The position numbers and the translations under genes were made by a program. Positions 51,476 through 60,901 of a DNA stretch of 64,000 bases are shown here, in pieces. The DNA is from Silvibacterium acidisoli (lineage in GTDB: Bacteria > Acidobacteriota > Terriglobia > Terriglobales > Acidobacteriaceae): the NCBI GenBank assembly GCA_022870745.1, contig CP085323.1, forward strand, positions 2,604,001 to 2,668,000, read 5' to 3'. Under the pieces are notes generated by a model. The model was given only the letters and a program-made list of their open reading frames with translations, searched no databases and was not told where the DNA came from. The stretch's first letter is position 1. The number at the start of each line of letters is the position of its first letter.

Positions 51476-52012
51476 ATGCTGACAGTAGGCGAGAAGTTCC
51501 CTTCGTTTTCCGTGACCGCAGTCGTAAGCACCGACAAAGACAAGGCTTTTGAAACCATCACCGAGCAGAGCTTCCCCGGCAAGTGGAAGGTTTACTTCTT
51601 CTGGCCCAAGGACTTCACCTTCGTCTGCCCGACCGAGATCGCTGCTTTCGGCAAGATCAACACCGAGTTCGCCGACCGCGACTGCCAGGTTCTGGGCGGC
51701 AGCACCGACTCCGAGTTCGTGCACCTGGCGTGGCGCAACAACCATGCCGATCTGAAGGATCTGCCCTTCCCCATGCTCTCCGACATCAAGCGCGATCTCT
51801 GCGAGCAGCTTGGCATCCTCGACGTGAACGCCGGCGTTGCCCAGCGCGCCACCTTCATCGTTGACCAGGAGAACATCATCCGCTTCGTTTACGTCACCGA
51901 CCTCTCGGTTGGCCGCAATCCGCAGGAAGTTCTGCGCGTACTCGATGCGCTTCAGACCGACGAGCTCTGCCCCTGCAACTGGCAGAAGGGCGAAGCCACC
52001 ATCAACGCGTAA
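51476..52012 (+). CDS. ahpC: Alkyl hydroperoxide reductase AhpC-type peroxiredoxin
   Basis: 178 residues from ATG 51476 with AGGAGT upstream. The peroxidatic Cys51 lies in FWPKDFTFVCPTEIAAFGK; Cys165 and Cys167 in ELCPCNW are the resolving/additional cysteines, as in the mycobacterial AhpC type that pairs with AhpD. It reduces peroxides in the cytoplasm. Between perR and ahpD; a hairpin with a short T run follows the gene. Confidence 0.95.
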   Translation: MLTVGEKFPSFSVTAVVSTDKDKAFETITEQSFPGKWKVYFFWPKDFTFVCPTEIAAFGKINTEFADRDCQVLGGSTDSEFVHLAWRNNHADLKDLPFPMLSDIKRDLCEQLGILDVNAGVAQRATFIVDQENIIRFVYVTDLSVGRNPQEVLRVLDALQTDELCPCNWQKGEATINA

Positions 52013-52032
52013 GCAGTTGATGCTTTCCCAGG

Positions 52033-52061
52033 CAGGCCAGCGGATTCCGCTGGCCTGTTTT
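52033..52061 (+). terminator. Hairpin with T run between ahpC and ahpD
   Basis: CAGGCCAGCGG and CCGCTGGCCTG form an exact 11-bp stem around ATT, followed by TTTT. It looks like a partial intrinsic terminator and could lower ahpD expression relative to ahpC. Confidence 0.65.
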
Positions 52062-52091
52062 GCCAGCACCGTTTCAAGAAAGGATTGAATC

Positions 52092-52643
52092 ATGTCGATC
52101 GACACTTTGATTGACGGTCTTCCGGCGTATGCCAAGGACCTGAAGCTGAACTACTCCACCCTGGTTCGTCAGAACACCGAGCTTTCCCCCTCGCAGCTCT
52201 GGGGCACCGTCGTCGCCTCCGCGCTTGCGACCCGCAGCGAATCCCTGACCCCGGCACTGCTTGAAGAAGCGGCAAAGCACGTGGATGCGCAGACCATCGA
52301 AGCAGCGAAGACCGCTGCCGCCCTCATGGGCATGAACAACATCTTTTACCGCTTCCTGCACCTCTCTTCGAACGAGAAGTACGCCACGCTGCCTGCCCGT
52401 CTGCGCATGAACGGCATGCGCACCCACGGTGCCGACCACATCGACTTCGAGCTTTGGTCGCTGGCGGTTTCAGCTCTCAACGGCTGCGGCAAGTGCATCG
52501 ATTCGCACGAGAAGGTCATTCGCGACAAGGGTGTGACCGAAGAGATTATCCTCGCCGTTGTCCGCCTGGCCTCGGTCGTTCACGCCATCGGAGTGGTTCT
52601 AGACGCCGAACGCGTCGCGGTTGCCGAACCGGTTGCGGTGTAA
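52092..52643 (+). CDS. ahpD: Alkylhydroperoxidase AhpD
   Basis: 183 residues, all-helical CMD-like fold. The active site NGCGKCIDSHEK has Cys132, Cys135 and His139, the CxxCxxxH thiol relay of AhpD. It acts as a disulfide reductase handing electrons to AhpC, with lipoamide-linked enzymes as usual donors. Third gene of the perR operon, with a good terminator 8 bp after its stop. Confidence 0.95.
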   Translation: MSIDTLIDGLPAYAKDLKLNYSTLVRQNTELSPSQLWGTVVASALATRSESLTPALLEEAAKHVDAQTIEAAKTAAALMGMNNIFYRFLHLSSNEKYATLPARLRMNGMRTHGADHIDFELWSLAVSALNGCGKCIDSHEKVIRDKGVTEEIILAVVRLASVVHAIGVVLDAERVAVAEPVAV

Positions 52644-52650
52644 GTACTGC

Positions 52651-52680
52651 AAAGCCCGCCAACGGCGGGCTTTTCTTTTT
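52651..52680 (+). terminator. Rho-independent terminator after ahpD
   Basis: AAAGCCCGCC and GGCGGGCTTT pair around AAC, followed by a T-rich run (TTTTCTTTTT). A classic intrinsic terminator closing perR-ahpC-ahpD. Confidence 0.9.
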
Positions 52681-52754
52681 CCGAACAAAACCCGCCAGGG
52701 AATCGTCTTACTAGTGCGTCGCACGCAAACAGGCGCGAGTAAGATTGAGTCTGC

Positions 52755-53879
52755 ATGAACGTACGAAAGTCTATTTCGGTCCTGATCCGCTTCGCACCAT
52801 TGGTCCTCGCGCTGTCTGCAACCGGCTGCGGCAAGTTTTTTGTGAAGCAGACAAGTGGCGGGGGCGGCACCACGACCGGCGGTTCGGCATTTTATGTGGC
52901 GAATGCGACCACCAGCTCTGTTTCGGAATTCACGGTATCGAGTTCCGGCGTCAGCACGCTTTCGGGATCTCCTATCGTTCTGGCGTCCATACCCTCTTCG
53001 CTGGCCGTGACTCCGAGCAACGGGCTTGTATATTCCGGCAGCCTCGAAGGTACCATCTACGCCTTCACGGTCGGCAATGGCGGCGTGCTGAGCGTTGGAC
53101 TGGGTGGCAGCGCGGCGGCGGTGGTCAGCGCCACGGCTCTTAAGGTCGATCCTTCAGGGAAGTGGCTTATCGCGGTCGATCCTACGCCGGCCGCGTATGT
53201 TTTCGCGATCAATACGAGCAACGGAGCTTTGACACCGCAGGGGCAGCCGCTCACTCTCGCCGGCGGCAGCCCGAATCACATCGCCTTCAACCCGGCTGGA
53301 AATCTGATGTATGTGTCGCTTGGCACCGGCGGCGTACAGGCTCTTACCTTCAATCCGACTTCCGGAACTCTCAGCACCAACAACCTTGTGCTCAAGACGA
53401 AAGGCAATCAGTATTCGGACGAAGGCATTGTCGTCGATCCCAGTGGCGCCTTCCTGCTCGTCTCCGAGGTTGGTGCCGGCACCGTGCGAGTGCTCTCGAT
53501 CAATGCCAGCACCGGAGCGCTGACAGAAGTTTCAGGCTCGCCCTTTGCCGCGGGAACAGGACCTCAGGGCATCATCTTCGACTACACCGGAGCCTATGTG
53601 TACACGGCGAATATCGGGTCGAACAATATCAGCGGCTGGAGTTTCAACAAGACCAGCGGAGCACTGACCGCCATCAGCGGATCGCCGTTTTCCGCCGGGA
53701 CACAGCCCGTGGATCTGGCTGAAGACAGCAGCCACACCTACATCGGCGTCGTGTCGGAAGGCGGCAACCCTGATCTCCAGTTCTTCACCATCGGAACCGG
53801 TGGCGCTTTGACATCGTTCAAGAGCATCGCGACTGATACCGATCCAGCCGGGCCGGCCGCTGTAGTGGCCTTGAACTGA
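52755..53879 (+). CDS. Lipoprotein with seven-bladed beta-propeller (YncE/lactonase-like)
   Basis: 374 residues. Signal with lipobox LSATGCGK (Cys ~28), a Gly/Thr linker, then repeated blades of about 45 residues: FYVANATTSSVSEFTVSSSGVSTLSGSPI, VFAINTSNGALTPQGQPL, LSINASTGALTEVSGSPFAAGTGPQGIIFDYTGAYVYTANIGSNNISGWSFNKTSGALTAISGSPF. The 'G.LT...GSPF..G..P....' pattern is that of lactonase-like surface propellers common in Acidobacteriota. Enzymatic activity is doubtful; a binding role at the cell envelope is likelier. Confidence 0.8.
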   Translation: MNVRKSISVLIRFAPLVLALSATGCGKFFVKQTSGGGGTTTGGSAFYVANATTSSVSEFTVSSSGVSTLSGSPIVLASIPSSLAVTPSNGLVYSGSLEGTIYAFTVGNGGVLSVGLGGSAAAVVSATALKVDPSGKWLIAVDPTPAAYVFAINTSNGALTPQGQPLTLAGGSPNHIAFNPAGNLMYVSLGTGGVQALTFNPTSGTLSTNNLVLKTKGNQYSDEGIVVDPSGAFLLVSEVGAGTVRVLSINASTGALTEVSGSPFAAGTGPQGIIFDYTGAYVYTANIGSNNISGWSFNKTSGALTAISGSPFSAGTQPVDLAEDSSHTYIGVVSEGGNPDLQFFTIGTGGALTSFKSIATDTDPAGPAAVVALN

Positions 53880-54023
53880 GTCCGTTTCCCAATTGGGTTC
53901 GAGCACGTCAATCCTGAGGCATATGCAGGCAGGGGCGCGTTTTACCGATGCTATTCTTGAATCACAGGCGAAGATAGTGCGCATAATGCACGGGCTTCGC
54001 CGCATCGTTTTGCTGTAGACATC

Positions 54024-55190
54024 ATGCTTTCTTCTGCCAGGCGCGCACTTCCAGGTTTTCTGCTTGCACTCGTCTTCGTCGGCGGCTGCGGACGCTTCGT
54101 ACCCAAGCCGAAGCAGGACTACGTATATGTCTCGGCCAAGGGTACTTTCCTGCGCGACCGGCTGGCCGCGGTTTCAAACCGTGTTGCCGAGGTGACCAAC
54201 GGCCAGCGCCTTGCGGTGCTCGAGCACAACCGCAGATTTTTCAAAGTCAAGACCGAGAAGAACGAGGTCGGCTGGGTTGACGAGCATGCCGTGATCACGC
54301 AGCAGGTCTTCGATCAGTTCGAGGCTTTGAAGCAGCAGCACGCGCACGACGCGTTGATCGCCACCGGCACGCTGCGAGACGACTCATACCTGCACGTTGC
54401 ACCGGGTCGCAAGACAGACAGGTATCTCCTGCTTTCGGAAAATGCGAAATTGCAGATGCTGGTGCGCGCTTCGGTCGAGAAGCCCGTTCCTGCGCAGGCT
54501 GTTCCTGTTCCTAAACCGATAGATAAGCCTTTACCGGTTGCGAAAAAAGGGAAGCAAAGCCAACAGCCGCAGGCGCCCGCGGGGCCGCCCATGCAGGACT
54601 GGTGGCTGGTGCGGGATGGACAAGGGAATGCGGGATGGGTCCTGTCCCGGATGATCGACATCGATATCCCTGACGAAATCTCCGGCCTGGCCGAAGGCCA
54701 GCGTTATGTGGGAGCCTACCGGCTTACGACAGTCAACGACCCGGACTCGAATTTTCCTGATAAGAAGGCGCCGGAGTACGTTGTGCTGCTGAATTCCTGG
54801 AAAGATGGGCTGCCCTACGACTTCGACCAGGTGCGTGTCTTTACATGGAATACGCGGAAGCATCGCTACGAGACGGCCTTCCGGGATCGCAACCTGGAAG
54901 GCTATCTGCCGGTGACCGTCGGCTCTGACGTTTTCAACGGACAGACCGAACCGACTTTCAGCTTCAAGGTCGCCGATGGCGACGACGTCTCCATCGATCC
55001 CGCTTCGGGAGCGACTCGTCCCGCGAAGTTCGACTCCGAGAGTTACCGTATGGAAGGTGTGCTGGTGAAGCGGGTCGGTGGCCCTGCTGCTGCCACTCCG
55101 GCAGTGGCAAAGACCGCTCCGAGTTCCAAAACGAAACCGGAGCGCACCAAAAGACACCACCCCCCTGTGCGCAGGAAGAAACATCGCTAG
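54024..55190 (+). CDS. Lipoprotein with SH3-like domains
   Basis: 388 residues. Signal and lipobox LVFVGGCGR near residue 23. Two bacterial SH3-like regions: DYVYVSAKGTFLRDRLAAVSNRVAEVTNGQRLAVLEHNRRFFKVKTEKNEVGWVDEHAV (~33-95) and LRDDSYLHVAPGRKTDRYLLLSENAKLQML through DWWLVRDGQGNAGWVLSRMIDI (~117-215), split by a Pro/Lys linker. The second half, with YRLTTVNDPDSNFPDKKAPEYVVLLNSWKDGLPYDFDQVRVFTWN, is not recognised. The basic tail (KRHHPPVRRKKHR) may touch peptidoglycan or lipid. Envelope function unknown. Confidence 0.7.
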   Translation: MLSSARRALPGFLLALVFVGGCGRFVPKPKQDYVYVSAKGTFLRDRLAAVSNRVAEVTNGQRLAVLEHNRRFFKVKTEKNEVGWVDEHAVITQQVFDQFEALKQQHAHDALIATGTLRDDSYLHVAPGRKTDRYLLLSENAKLQMLVRASVEKPVPAQAVPVPKPIDKPLPVAKKGKQSQQPQAPAGPPMQDWWLVRDGQGNAGWVLSRMIDIDIPDEISGLAEGQRYVGAYRLTTVNDPDSNFPDKKAPEYVVLLNSWKDGLPYDFDQVRVFTWNTRKHRYETAFRDRNLEGYLPVTVGSDVFNGQTEPTFSFKVADGDDVSIDPASGATRPAKFDSESYRMEGVLVKRVGGPAAATPAVAKTAPSSKTKPERTKRHHPPVRRKKHR

Positions 55191-55213
55191 AAGGCCGTTT
55201 GTCGACTCCTATT

Positions 55214-55241
55214 AGAACCCGATATATTTCTATCGGGTTCT
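55214..55241 (+). terminator. Hairpin after the SH3 lipoprotein gene
   Basis: AGAACCCGATA and TATCGGGTTCT form an exact 11-bp stem around TATTTC, 23 bp after the stop. No T-tract follows, so strength is uncertain. Confidence 0.6.
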
Positions 55242-55588
55242 GCTCCCGAATGGGCAATCAGGGAATCCAATACCAGTACGAGTAGAAACAACGTCGTCCA
55301 GACGACATCCGGAGCCGATTTTGCATCTCACGACCATCCGAGGAAAAGGGTTTTCTTTCTTGATTGCGGTTTACTAAGTAACGTGCATTTCGGCTTCGGT
55401 GCTGCTGTCGTGGCTGTACCGATTAGTTCCTTAGTTTTCGTATAGATGAGCCCGGATAAAGGTTGGAAGCGAATATAAAGACTGTAGAGCTTGCCCGCTG
55501 ACCGGGTTTAGTGAATGAAGAGCATTTTGCTGGACATCAAAAATACAGGAAGCCCCCAAAGGGTTCCGAGATAGATGGAGATCGGCAC
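55242..55588. other. Long non-coding region upstream of hfq
   Basis: About 350 bp with no supported gene. It must hold the hfq promoter and perhaps a long leader. The hfq frame is open back to 55511, but the upstream residues do not look like Hfq. GGAG at 55577-55580 serves the hfq ATG. Confidence 0.5.
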
Positions 55589-55891
55589 ATGGATAACAAG
55601 CCGGCACAGAATATTCAGGACACCTTTCTGAATACGGTTCGCAAAGACAAGACGCCTATAACGATTTACCTGGTGAGCGGTGTAAAGCTGACTGGAAAGA
55701 TCCGGTCGTTCGACAAGTATTCCGTTCTGCTTGAGAACAATAGTCAGGAACAGCTCATTTTTAAACACGCCATTTCCACGGTCGTAAGCAGCCGTTCTGT
55801 TCTGCATAGCGATCATCGGCCGCCGGCCTCTGCTCATTCTTCAAGCCATGCAGCGTCCACGGCAGCGCAGCCGGATTTGGTGAATTCCTAG
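55589..55891 (+). CDS. hfq: RNA chaperone Hfq
   Basis: 100 residues from ATG 55589 with GGAG 8 bases upstream. [62 protein letters not shown] contains the Sm1 and Sm2 motifs ([12 protein letters not shown] and the YKHA-like FKHAISTV). In Hfq, Sm2 His of KHAI lines the U-binding pore. A Ser/Ala/His-rich tail of about 30 residues follows. It binds sRNAs and mRNAs as a hexamer. hflX follows, as in many bacteria. Confidence 0.95.
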   Translation: MDNKPAQNIQDTFLNTVRKDKTPITIYLVSGVKLTGKIRSFDKYSVLLENNSQEQLIFKHAISTVVSSRSVLHSDHRPPASAHSSSHAASTAAQPDLVNS

Positions 55892-55909
55892 TTGGGAAGT
55901 AACGGTCTT

Positions 55910-55955
55910 CACGCAGCCGGGGCATTCATGCCCCGGCTGCGTGCCAGAGTTTTTT
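55910..55955 (+). terminator. Strong terminator-like hairpin between hfq and hflX
   Basis: CACGCAGCCGGGGCAT and its exact reverse complement (55928-55943) form a 16-bp stem with a two-base gap, followed by a TTTTTT run at 55950-55955, just 5 bases before the hflX ATG. It should end most hfq transcripts and also sits where a ribosome would load on hflX. Confidence 0.85.
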
Positions 55956-55959
55956 GTCC

Positions 55960-57324
55960 ATGAGGGGAAGTTTGGAACGCGCTCTGCTGGTGGCTGTAGA
56001 TTTCACCGGCCAGCGTCGCCGTTTGCCCTCGACCGCAGCTCTTGCGCGCGAAGCCGCGCTTCTGGATGCTGAATCAGACGCACATGCGTCTGCTGCTGTC
56101 ACCTTTTCCGATGTCACGGAACGGCTGGCGGAGTTCAGGGAACTCGTCACCTCAGCAGGTGCCGAGGTTGAAGCAGAGGTCATTCAGCGCCGCCCCAAGG
56201 CTGACCCCGCCACGCTGATCGGCAGCGGCAAGGTGGAAGAGCTTGCCGGGCTCGCCGCTTCGGCACAGGCCGATGTCATCCTCTTCGATCACGATCTTTC
56301 TCCAACGCAGCTTCGTAACCTGGAAGAGGCTTTGCCCTGCCGAGTTCTCGACCGCACCCAGCTCATACTCGATATTTTTGCCCGCCACGCGCGGACGCGT
56401 GAAGGCCAGCTCCAGGTAGAGCTTGCCCAGCTTGAATACATGCTGCCCAGGCTGACCGGCCGTGGCAAGGCGATGTCGCAGCTGGGCGGCGGAATCGGCA
56501 CCCGTGGTCCCGGTGAAACGCAGCTTGAGACTGACCGGCGGCGCATCCAGCGCAGGCTGATCCAGTTACGGCAGGAGATCGAGAATGTTCGCCGTATCCG
56601 CGCGCAGCAGCGACAGCGCCGCGAGTCTGTGCCGGTTCCGACGGTAGCGCTGGTCGGCTATACGAACGCCGGTAAGAGCACGCTCTTCAATCAGATCACG
56701 CAGGCGGGGGTGCTCGAGTCCTCGCGCATGTTCGCGACGCTCGACCCGAAGCTGAAGGCGATGCAGCTTCCCAGCCGGCGCAAGATCCTGCTGTCGGACA
56801 CGGTCGGATTCATTCGCGACCTGCCGCACACGCTGGTGACCTCCTTCCGGGCCACGCTTGAAGAAGTGCAGAAGGCAGAGGTCCTGTTGCATGTGCAGGA
56901 TTGTTCCAGCCCTGCGCAGGACGAGCATCGCGCCGAGGTCGAAAAAGTACTCGAGGAACTGGGAGTCCTCAGCAAGCCACGAATCGAAGTCCTGAACAAG
57001 ATCGACCTGCTGCCCGCGGAGGAGTTAGAGAGCCTGAAGGGCCGTGGGGCTGTCCTGGTCTCGGCGAAGACGGGGGCCGGCATCCAGGCGCTGCTTGAGA
57101 GGGTCGATGAGTTTTTGGTGGCCGACCCGATCGTTGAGCAGCGGTTCGAGGTGCCTCAGTCGCAGGGAGACGTCCTGGCGGCGCTCGGCGCCGGGGCGCT
57201 GATCAGAAAGCGTGAGTTTGTGGCGAACAAAGTGGCGATGACCGTCACCGGCCCCGCCTCTTTACTGGGCAGGTACCGCCAGTATCGCGTTTTCGGGGCT
57301 GAAGAGAATCAAGAAACGGGCTGA
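55960..57324 (+). CDS. hflX: Ribosome-associated GTPase HflX
   Basis: 454 residues from ATG 55960 (in-frame TTG at 55954 also possible). The HflX N-terminal domain ([110 protein letters not shown]) precedes the G domain with P-loop [23 protein letters not shown] and NKID. It splits or rescues ribosomes under stress. There is no ribosome site and a terminator ends just upstream, so expression is probably limited or conditional. Confidence 0.95.
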   Translation: MRGSLERALLVAVDFTGQRRRLPSTAALAREAALLDAESDAHASAAVTFSDVTERLAEFRELVTSAGAEVEAEVIQRRPKADPATLIGSGKVEELAGLAASAQADVILFDHDLSPTQLRNLEEALPCRVLDRTQLILDIFARHARTREGQLQVELAQLEYMLPRLTGRGKAMSQLGGGIGTRGPGETQLETDRRRIQRRLIQLRQEIENVRRIRAQQRQRRESVPVPTVALVGYTNAGKSTLFNQITQAGVLESSRMFATLDPKLKAMQLPSRRKILLSDTVGFIRDLPHTLVTSFRATLEEVQKAEVLLHVQDCSSPAQDEHRAEVEKVLEELGVLSKPRIEVLNKIDLLPAEELESLKGRGAVLVSAKTGAGIQALLERVDEFLVADPIVEQRFEVPQSQGDVLAALGAGALIRKREFVANKVAMTVTGPASLLGRYRQYRVFGAEENQETG

Positions 57325-57365
57325 ACTTTCAGGAAGCGGAGGTAAGTCCCGAATATTCAGCCCGT
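57316..57365. other. Inverted repeat at the end of hflX
   Basis: ACGGGCTGAA (57316-57325) and TTCAGCCCGT (57356-57365) are exact reverse complements with a 30-base loop, spanning the hflX stop. It may be a weak terminator; no T-tract follows. Confidence 0.4.
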
Positions 57366-57489
57366 CTGGACCCTGAACCGGGTCATAGGTGATATCTTGA
57401 GTGTACGCCGGTGACCCATTGAGTCAAGAGTTTTCAGGTATCCTTGTTTGGTGAGGCGAAGCCTGAAACGGCCGGTGCGGTGTGCCTCA

Positions 57490-57518
57490 TTGACACCCGA
57501 TTTTTATCTTTGTTAAAA
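57490..57518 (+). promoter_or_regulatory. Putative sigma-70 promoter of the ATP synthase operon
   Basis: TTGACA (57490-57495), 17-bp spacer, TTAAAA (57513-57518). The -35 is consensus and the spacing ideal. It lies about 60 bp upstream of the first atp gene, with nothing else between. Confidence 0.6.
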
Positions 57519-57576
57519 ACCTAGAGTTTCAACAAACCTTTCCAAGAGATTCCACCCGGTAGACTTCGGCGAAATC

Positions 57577-58044
57577 ATGGTTAACGAAATGCTGCGCCAA
57601 CTCGGCGATCTGATGCTCGGCTCTGTGCCGACGATGATCATTTTCCTGGTGCTGGTGCTGGCTTACAGATTTATCTTGTTCAATCCCCTGTCACGCGTTC
57701 TGGCGGAACGCCGTGAGCGTACGCTGGGAGCGGTTGAGAAGGCGCATGCCGCCATCGCCGCCGCAGATGCGAAGACTCAGGAATATGAGGCGAAATTGCG
57801 CTCGGCGCGCGCGGAGATCTTCCGCCTGCGCGAACAGCGCGTACAGCAGTGGACGGCGCAGCGCGATGCGGCCCTGGCCAGCGCCCGTTTTGCCGCGCAG
57901 GAGCGGGTTGAGCAGGCCCGTCACGCGATCGAAGCCGATGCCGCCGATGCGCGGCGTCAGCTGCAGGGCGCAGTCGACCAGCTTGCAGGCCAGATTCTCC
58001 GGGCAGTTCTTCCTTCGGAGCATGCGGAAGGAGTAACCCGTTGA
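57577..58044 (+). CDS. atpF': ATP synthase F0 subunit b' (b-type stator)
   Basis: 155 residues. One N-terminal membrane helix (VPTMIIFLVLVLAYRFILF, ~17-35) with the FNPLSRVLAERRERT turn typical of b subunits, then a long heptad coiled coil (EKAHAAIAAADAKTQEYEAKLRSARAEIF... ADAADARRQLQGAVDQLAGQI). It forms a heterodimeric peripheral stalk with the next gene product. First gene of the operon; subunits a and c are not upstream. Confidence 0.85.
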   Translation: MVNEMLRQLGDLMLGSVPTMIIFLVLVLAYRFILFNPLSRVLAERRERTLGAVEKAHAAIAAADAKTQEYEAKLRSARAEIFRLREQRVQQWTAQRDAALASARFAAQERVEQARHAIEADAADARRQLQGAVDQLAGQILRAVLPSEHAEGVTR

Positions 58045-58745
58045 AAAAAAATCTGAACGTGAAGTTTCTCGTACTGCTGCTGGCATCGTTCTTCGTGCTG
58101 ACCACGGCGAACGGCTTTGCACGCGCCCAGGAAGCTCCTGCTGCCACTGACGCATCCGGCGCCCAGAAAGACTCCTCGCAGCCGGCGGCGGAAGACTCCG
58201 AGAAGGAGATGGATTCATTTCGCCATGCCGCTCCGGTAGTTGCTCTCGCCAATAAGACGGGCATGCCGGTCGAGACGATGGCCAAGATCTTCGAGGATCT
58301 GAACTCGGGCATCCTGATTGCCGTCATCCTGTTCTTCGTTCTCAAGATCGTTCCCAAGACCTTCCGCAAACGCTCGGAGACACTGCAGCAGCAGCTGGTG
58401 GAAGCGCGCACGGCTACCGCCCATGCAAATGAGCGTCTCGCGGTCGTCGAAGAGCGCCTGTCGAAGCTTGGCGTCGAGATTGACAGCATTCGCGAGCAGT
58501 CCGAGCGCGATAGCGCAGGCGACGAGAAGCGCATCCAGGAAGCGCTCGAGGAAGAGCGCAAGCGTATTGTGGCCTCGGCCGAGCAGGACATTGCCGCGGC
58601 ACAGTCGGCGGCGCAGCGCGGACTCAAGAAGTTTGCAGCGGAACTCGCGCTCGAGCGCGCGAAGCAGCAGATTCACCTCGGTGTAGAAGGGGATCGCGCA
58701 TTGATTCACAGCTTCGGCGAGAGCCTGAAGGGGGACCGGAACTGA
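58041..58745 (+). CDS. atpF: ATP synthase F0 subunit b with N-terminal extension
   Basis: 234 residues, about 70 more than a usual b subunit. A signal-like hydrophobic stretch (KFLVLLLASFFVLTTANGFARA, ~8-29) is followed by an acidic, Ala/Ser-rich linker, then the expected membrane helix (GILIAVILFFVLKIVPKTF, ~90-108) and coiled coil (RSETLQQQLVEARTATAHANERLAVVEERL). The start is TTG 58041, overlapping the b' stop (TTGA). The extension would lie outside the membrane if the first segment is cleaved. Confidence 0.85.
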   Translation: MKKNLNVKFLVLLLASFFVLTTANGFARAQEAPAATDASGAQKDSSQPAAEDSEKEMDSFRHAAPVVALANKTGMPVETMAKIFEDLNSGILIAVILFFVLKIVPKTFRKRSETLQQQLVEARTATAHANERLAVVEERLSKLGVEIDSIREQSERDSAGDEKRIQEALEEERKRIVASAEQDIAAAQSAAQRGLKKFAAELALERAKQQIHLGVEGDRALIHSFGESLKGDRN

Positions 58746-59284
58746 TGGCAGCTTTTGCGGCAAGGTATGCACGCGCACTGGCGGATGTTGCGGCCCACGA
58801 GCACCTCGACCGTGCTGTGATCGAGAGCCAGCTGGCAGATTTTGGCGCAGCCTGGAAGGAAAGCTCCGACCTGCGCGAGGTCTTTCTCGATCCGACGATC
58901 CCCTCGGAGCAGAAGATCGCCATTCTCGACAAGCTCAATGAGCGCATGGCACTCTCTGTGCAGGTACGAAACTTTCTTGCGGTGCTGATCGACCACGCCC
59001 GCCTGAATGCCTTTTCCCAGATCGTGAAAGAGTTTCGCCACGAGATGAACCGGCGGATTGGGATCGCGGAAGTGGAAATCACCACGGCGCGCGCTCTCGG
59101 TGAAGAGGAGCGCCATGCGCTGGCCTCGCAGATCGGCTCGCGGGTGGGGAAACAGGTGAGTGCGACGTATCACGTGGATGAGTCCCTGCTGGGCGGCGTG
59201 ATTGCACGTGTCGGCAGCACGGTGTATGACGGTTCGGTTAGAGGACGGTTGGAGCGGCTGGAAGATCAGCTCGTCAAGAATTGA
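58745..59284 (+). CDS. atpH: ATP synthase F1 subunit delta
   Basis: 179 residues: FAARYARALADVAAHEHLDRAVIESQLADFGAAW at the start, FLDPTIPSEQKIAILDKLNERMALSVQVRNFLAVLIDHARLNAFSQIVKEFRHEMNRRIGIAEVEITTARALGEEERHAL and the C-terminal VDESLLGGVIARVGSTVYDGSVRGRLERL match OSCP/delta. It links the b stalk to the top of F1. ATG overlaps the b stop (TGATG). Confidence 0.95.
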   Translation: MAAFAARYARALADVAAHEHLDRAVIESQLADFGAAWKESSDLREVFLDPTIPSEQKIAILDKLNERMALSVQVRNFLAVLIDHARLNAFSQIVKEFRHEMNRRIGIAEVEITTARALGEEERHALASQIGSRVGKQVSATYHVDESLLGGVIARVGSTVYDGSVRGRLERLEDQLVKN

Positions 59285-59368
59285 GCGGCAAGAGTTAAGC
59301 GGCGCGAATCAAGCTGTGCGTCGGCTATAGAGATTTGAAGATTTAACACCCAGGTTGGAAAGTGGAGC

Positions 59369-60895
<1,527 letters not shown>

Positions 60896-60901
60896 GGACC
60901 C

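Noticed and set aside
55511-55588. N-terminal extension of hfq
   Set aside because: The extra 26 residues are not conserved Hfq sequence and the ATG at 55589 has a good ribosome site.
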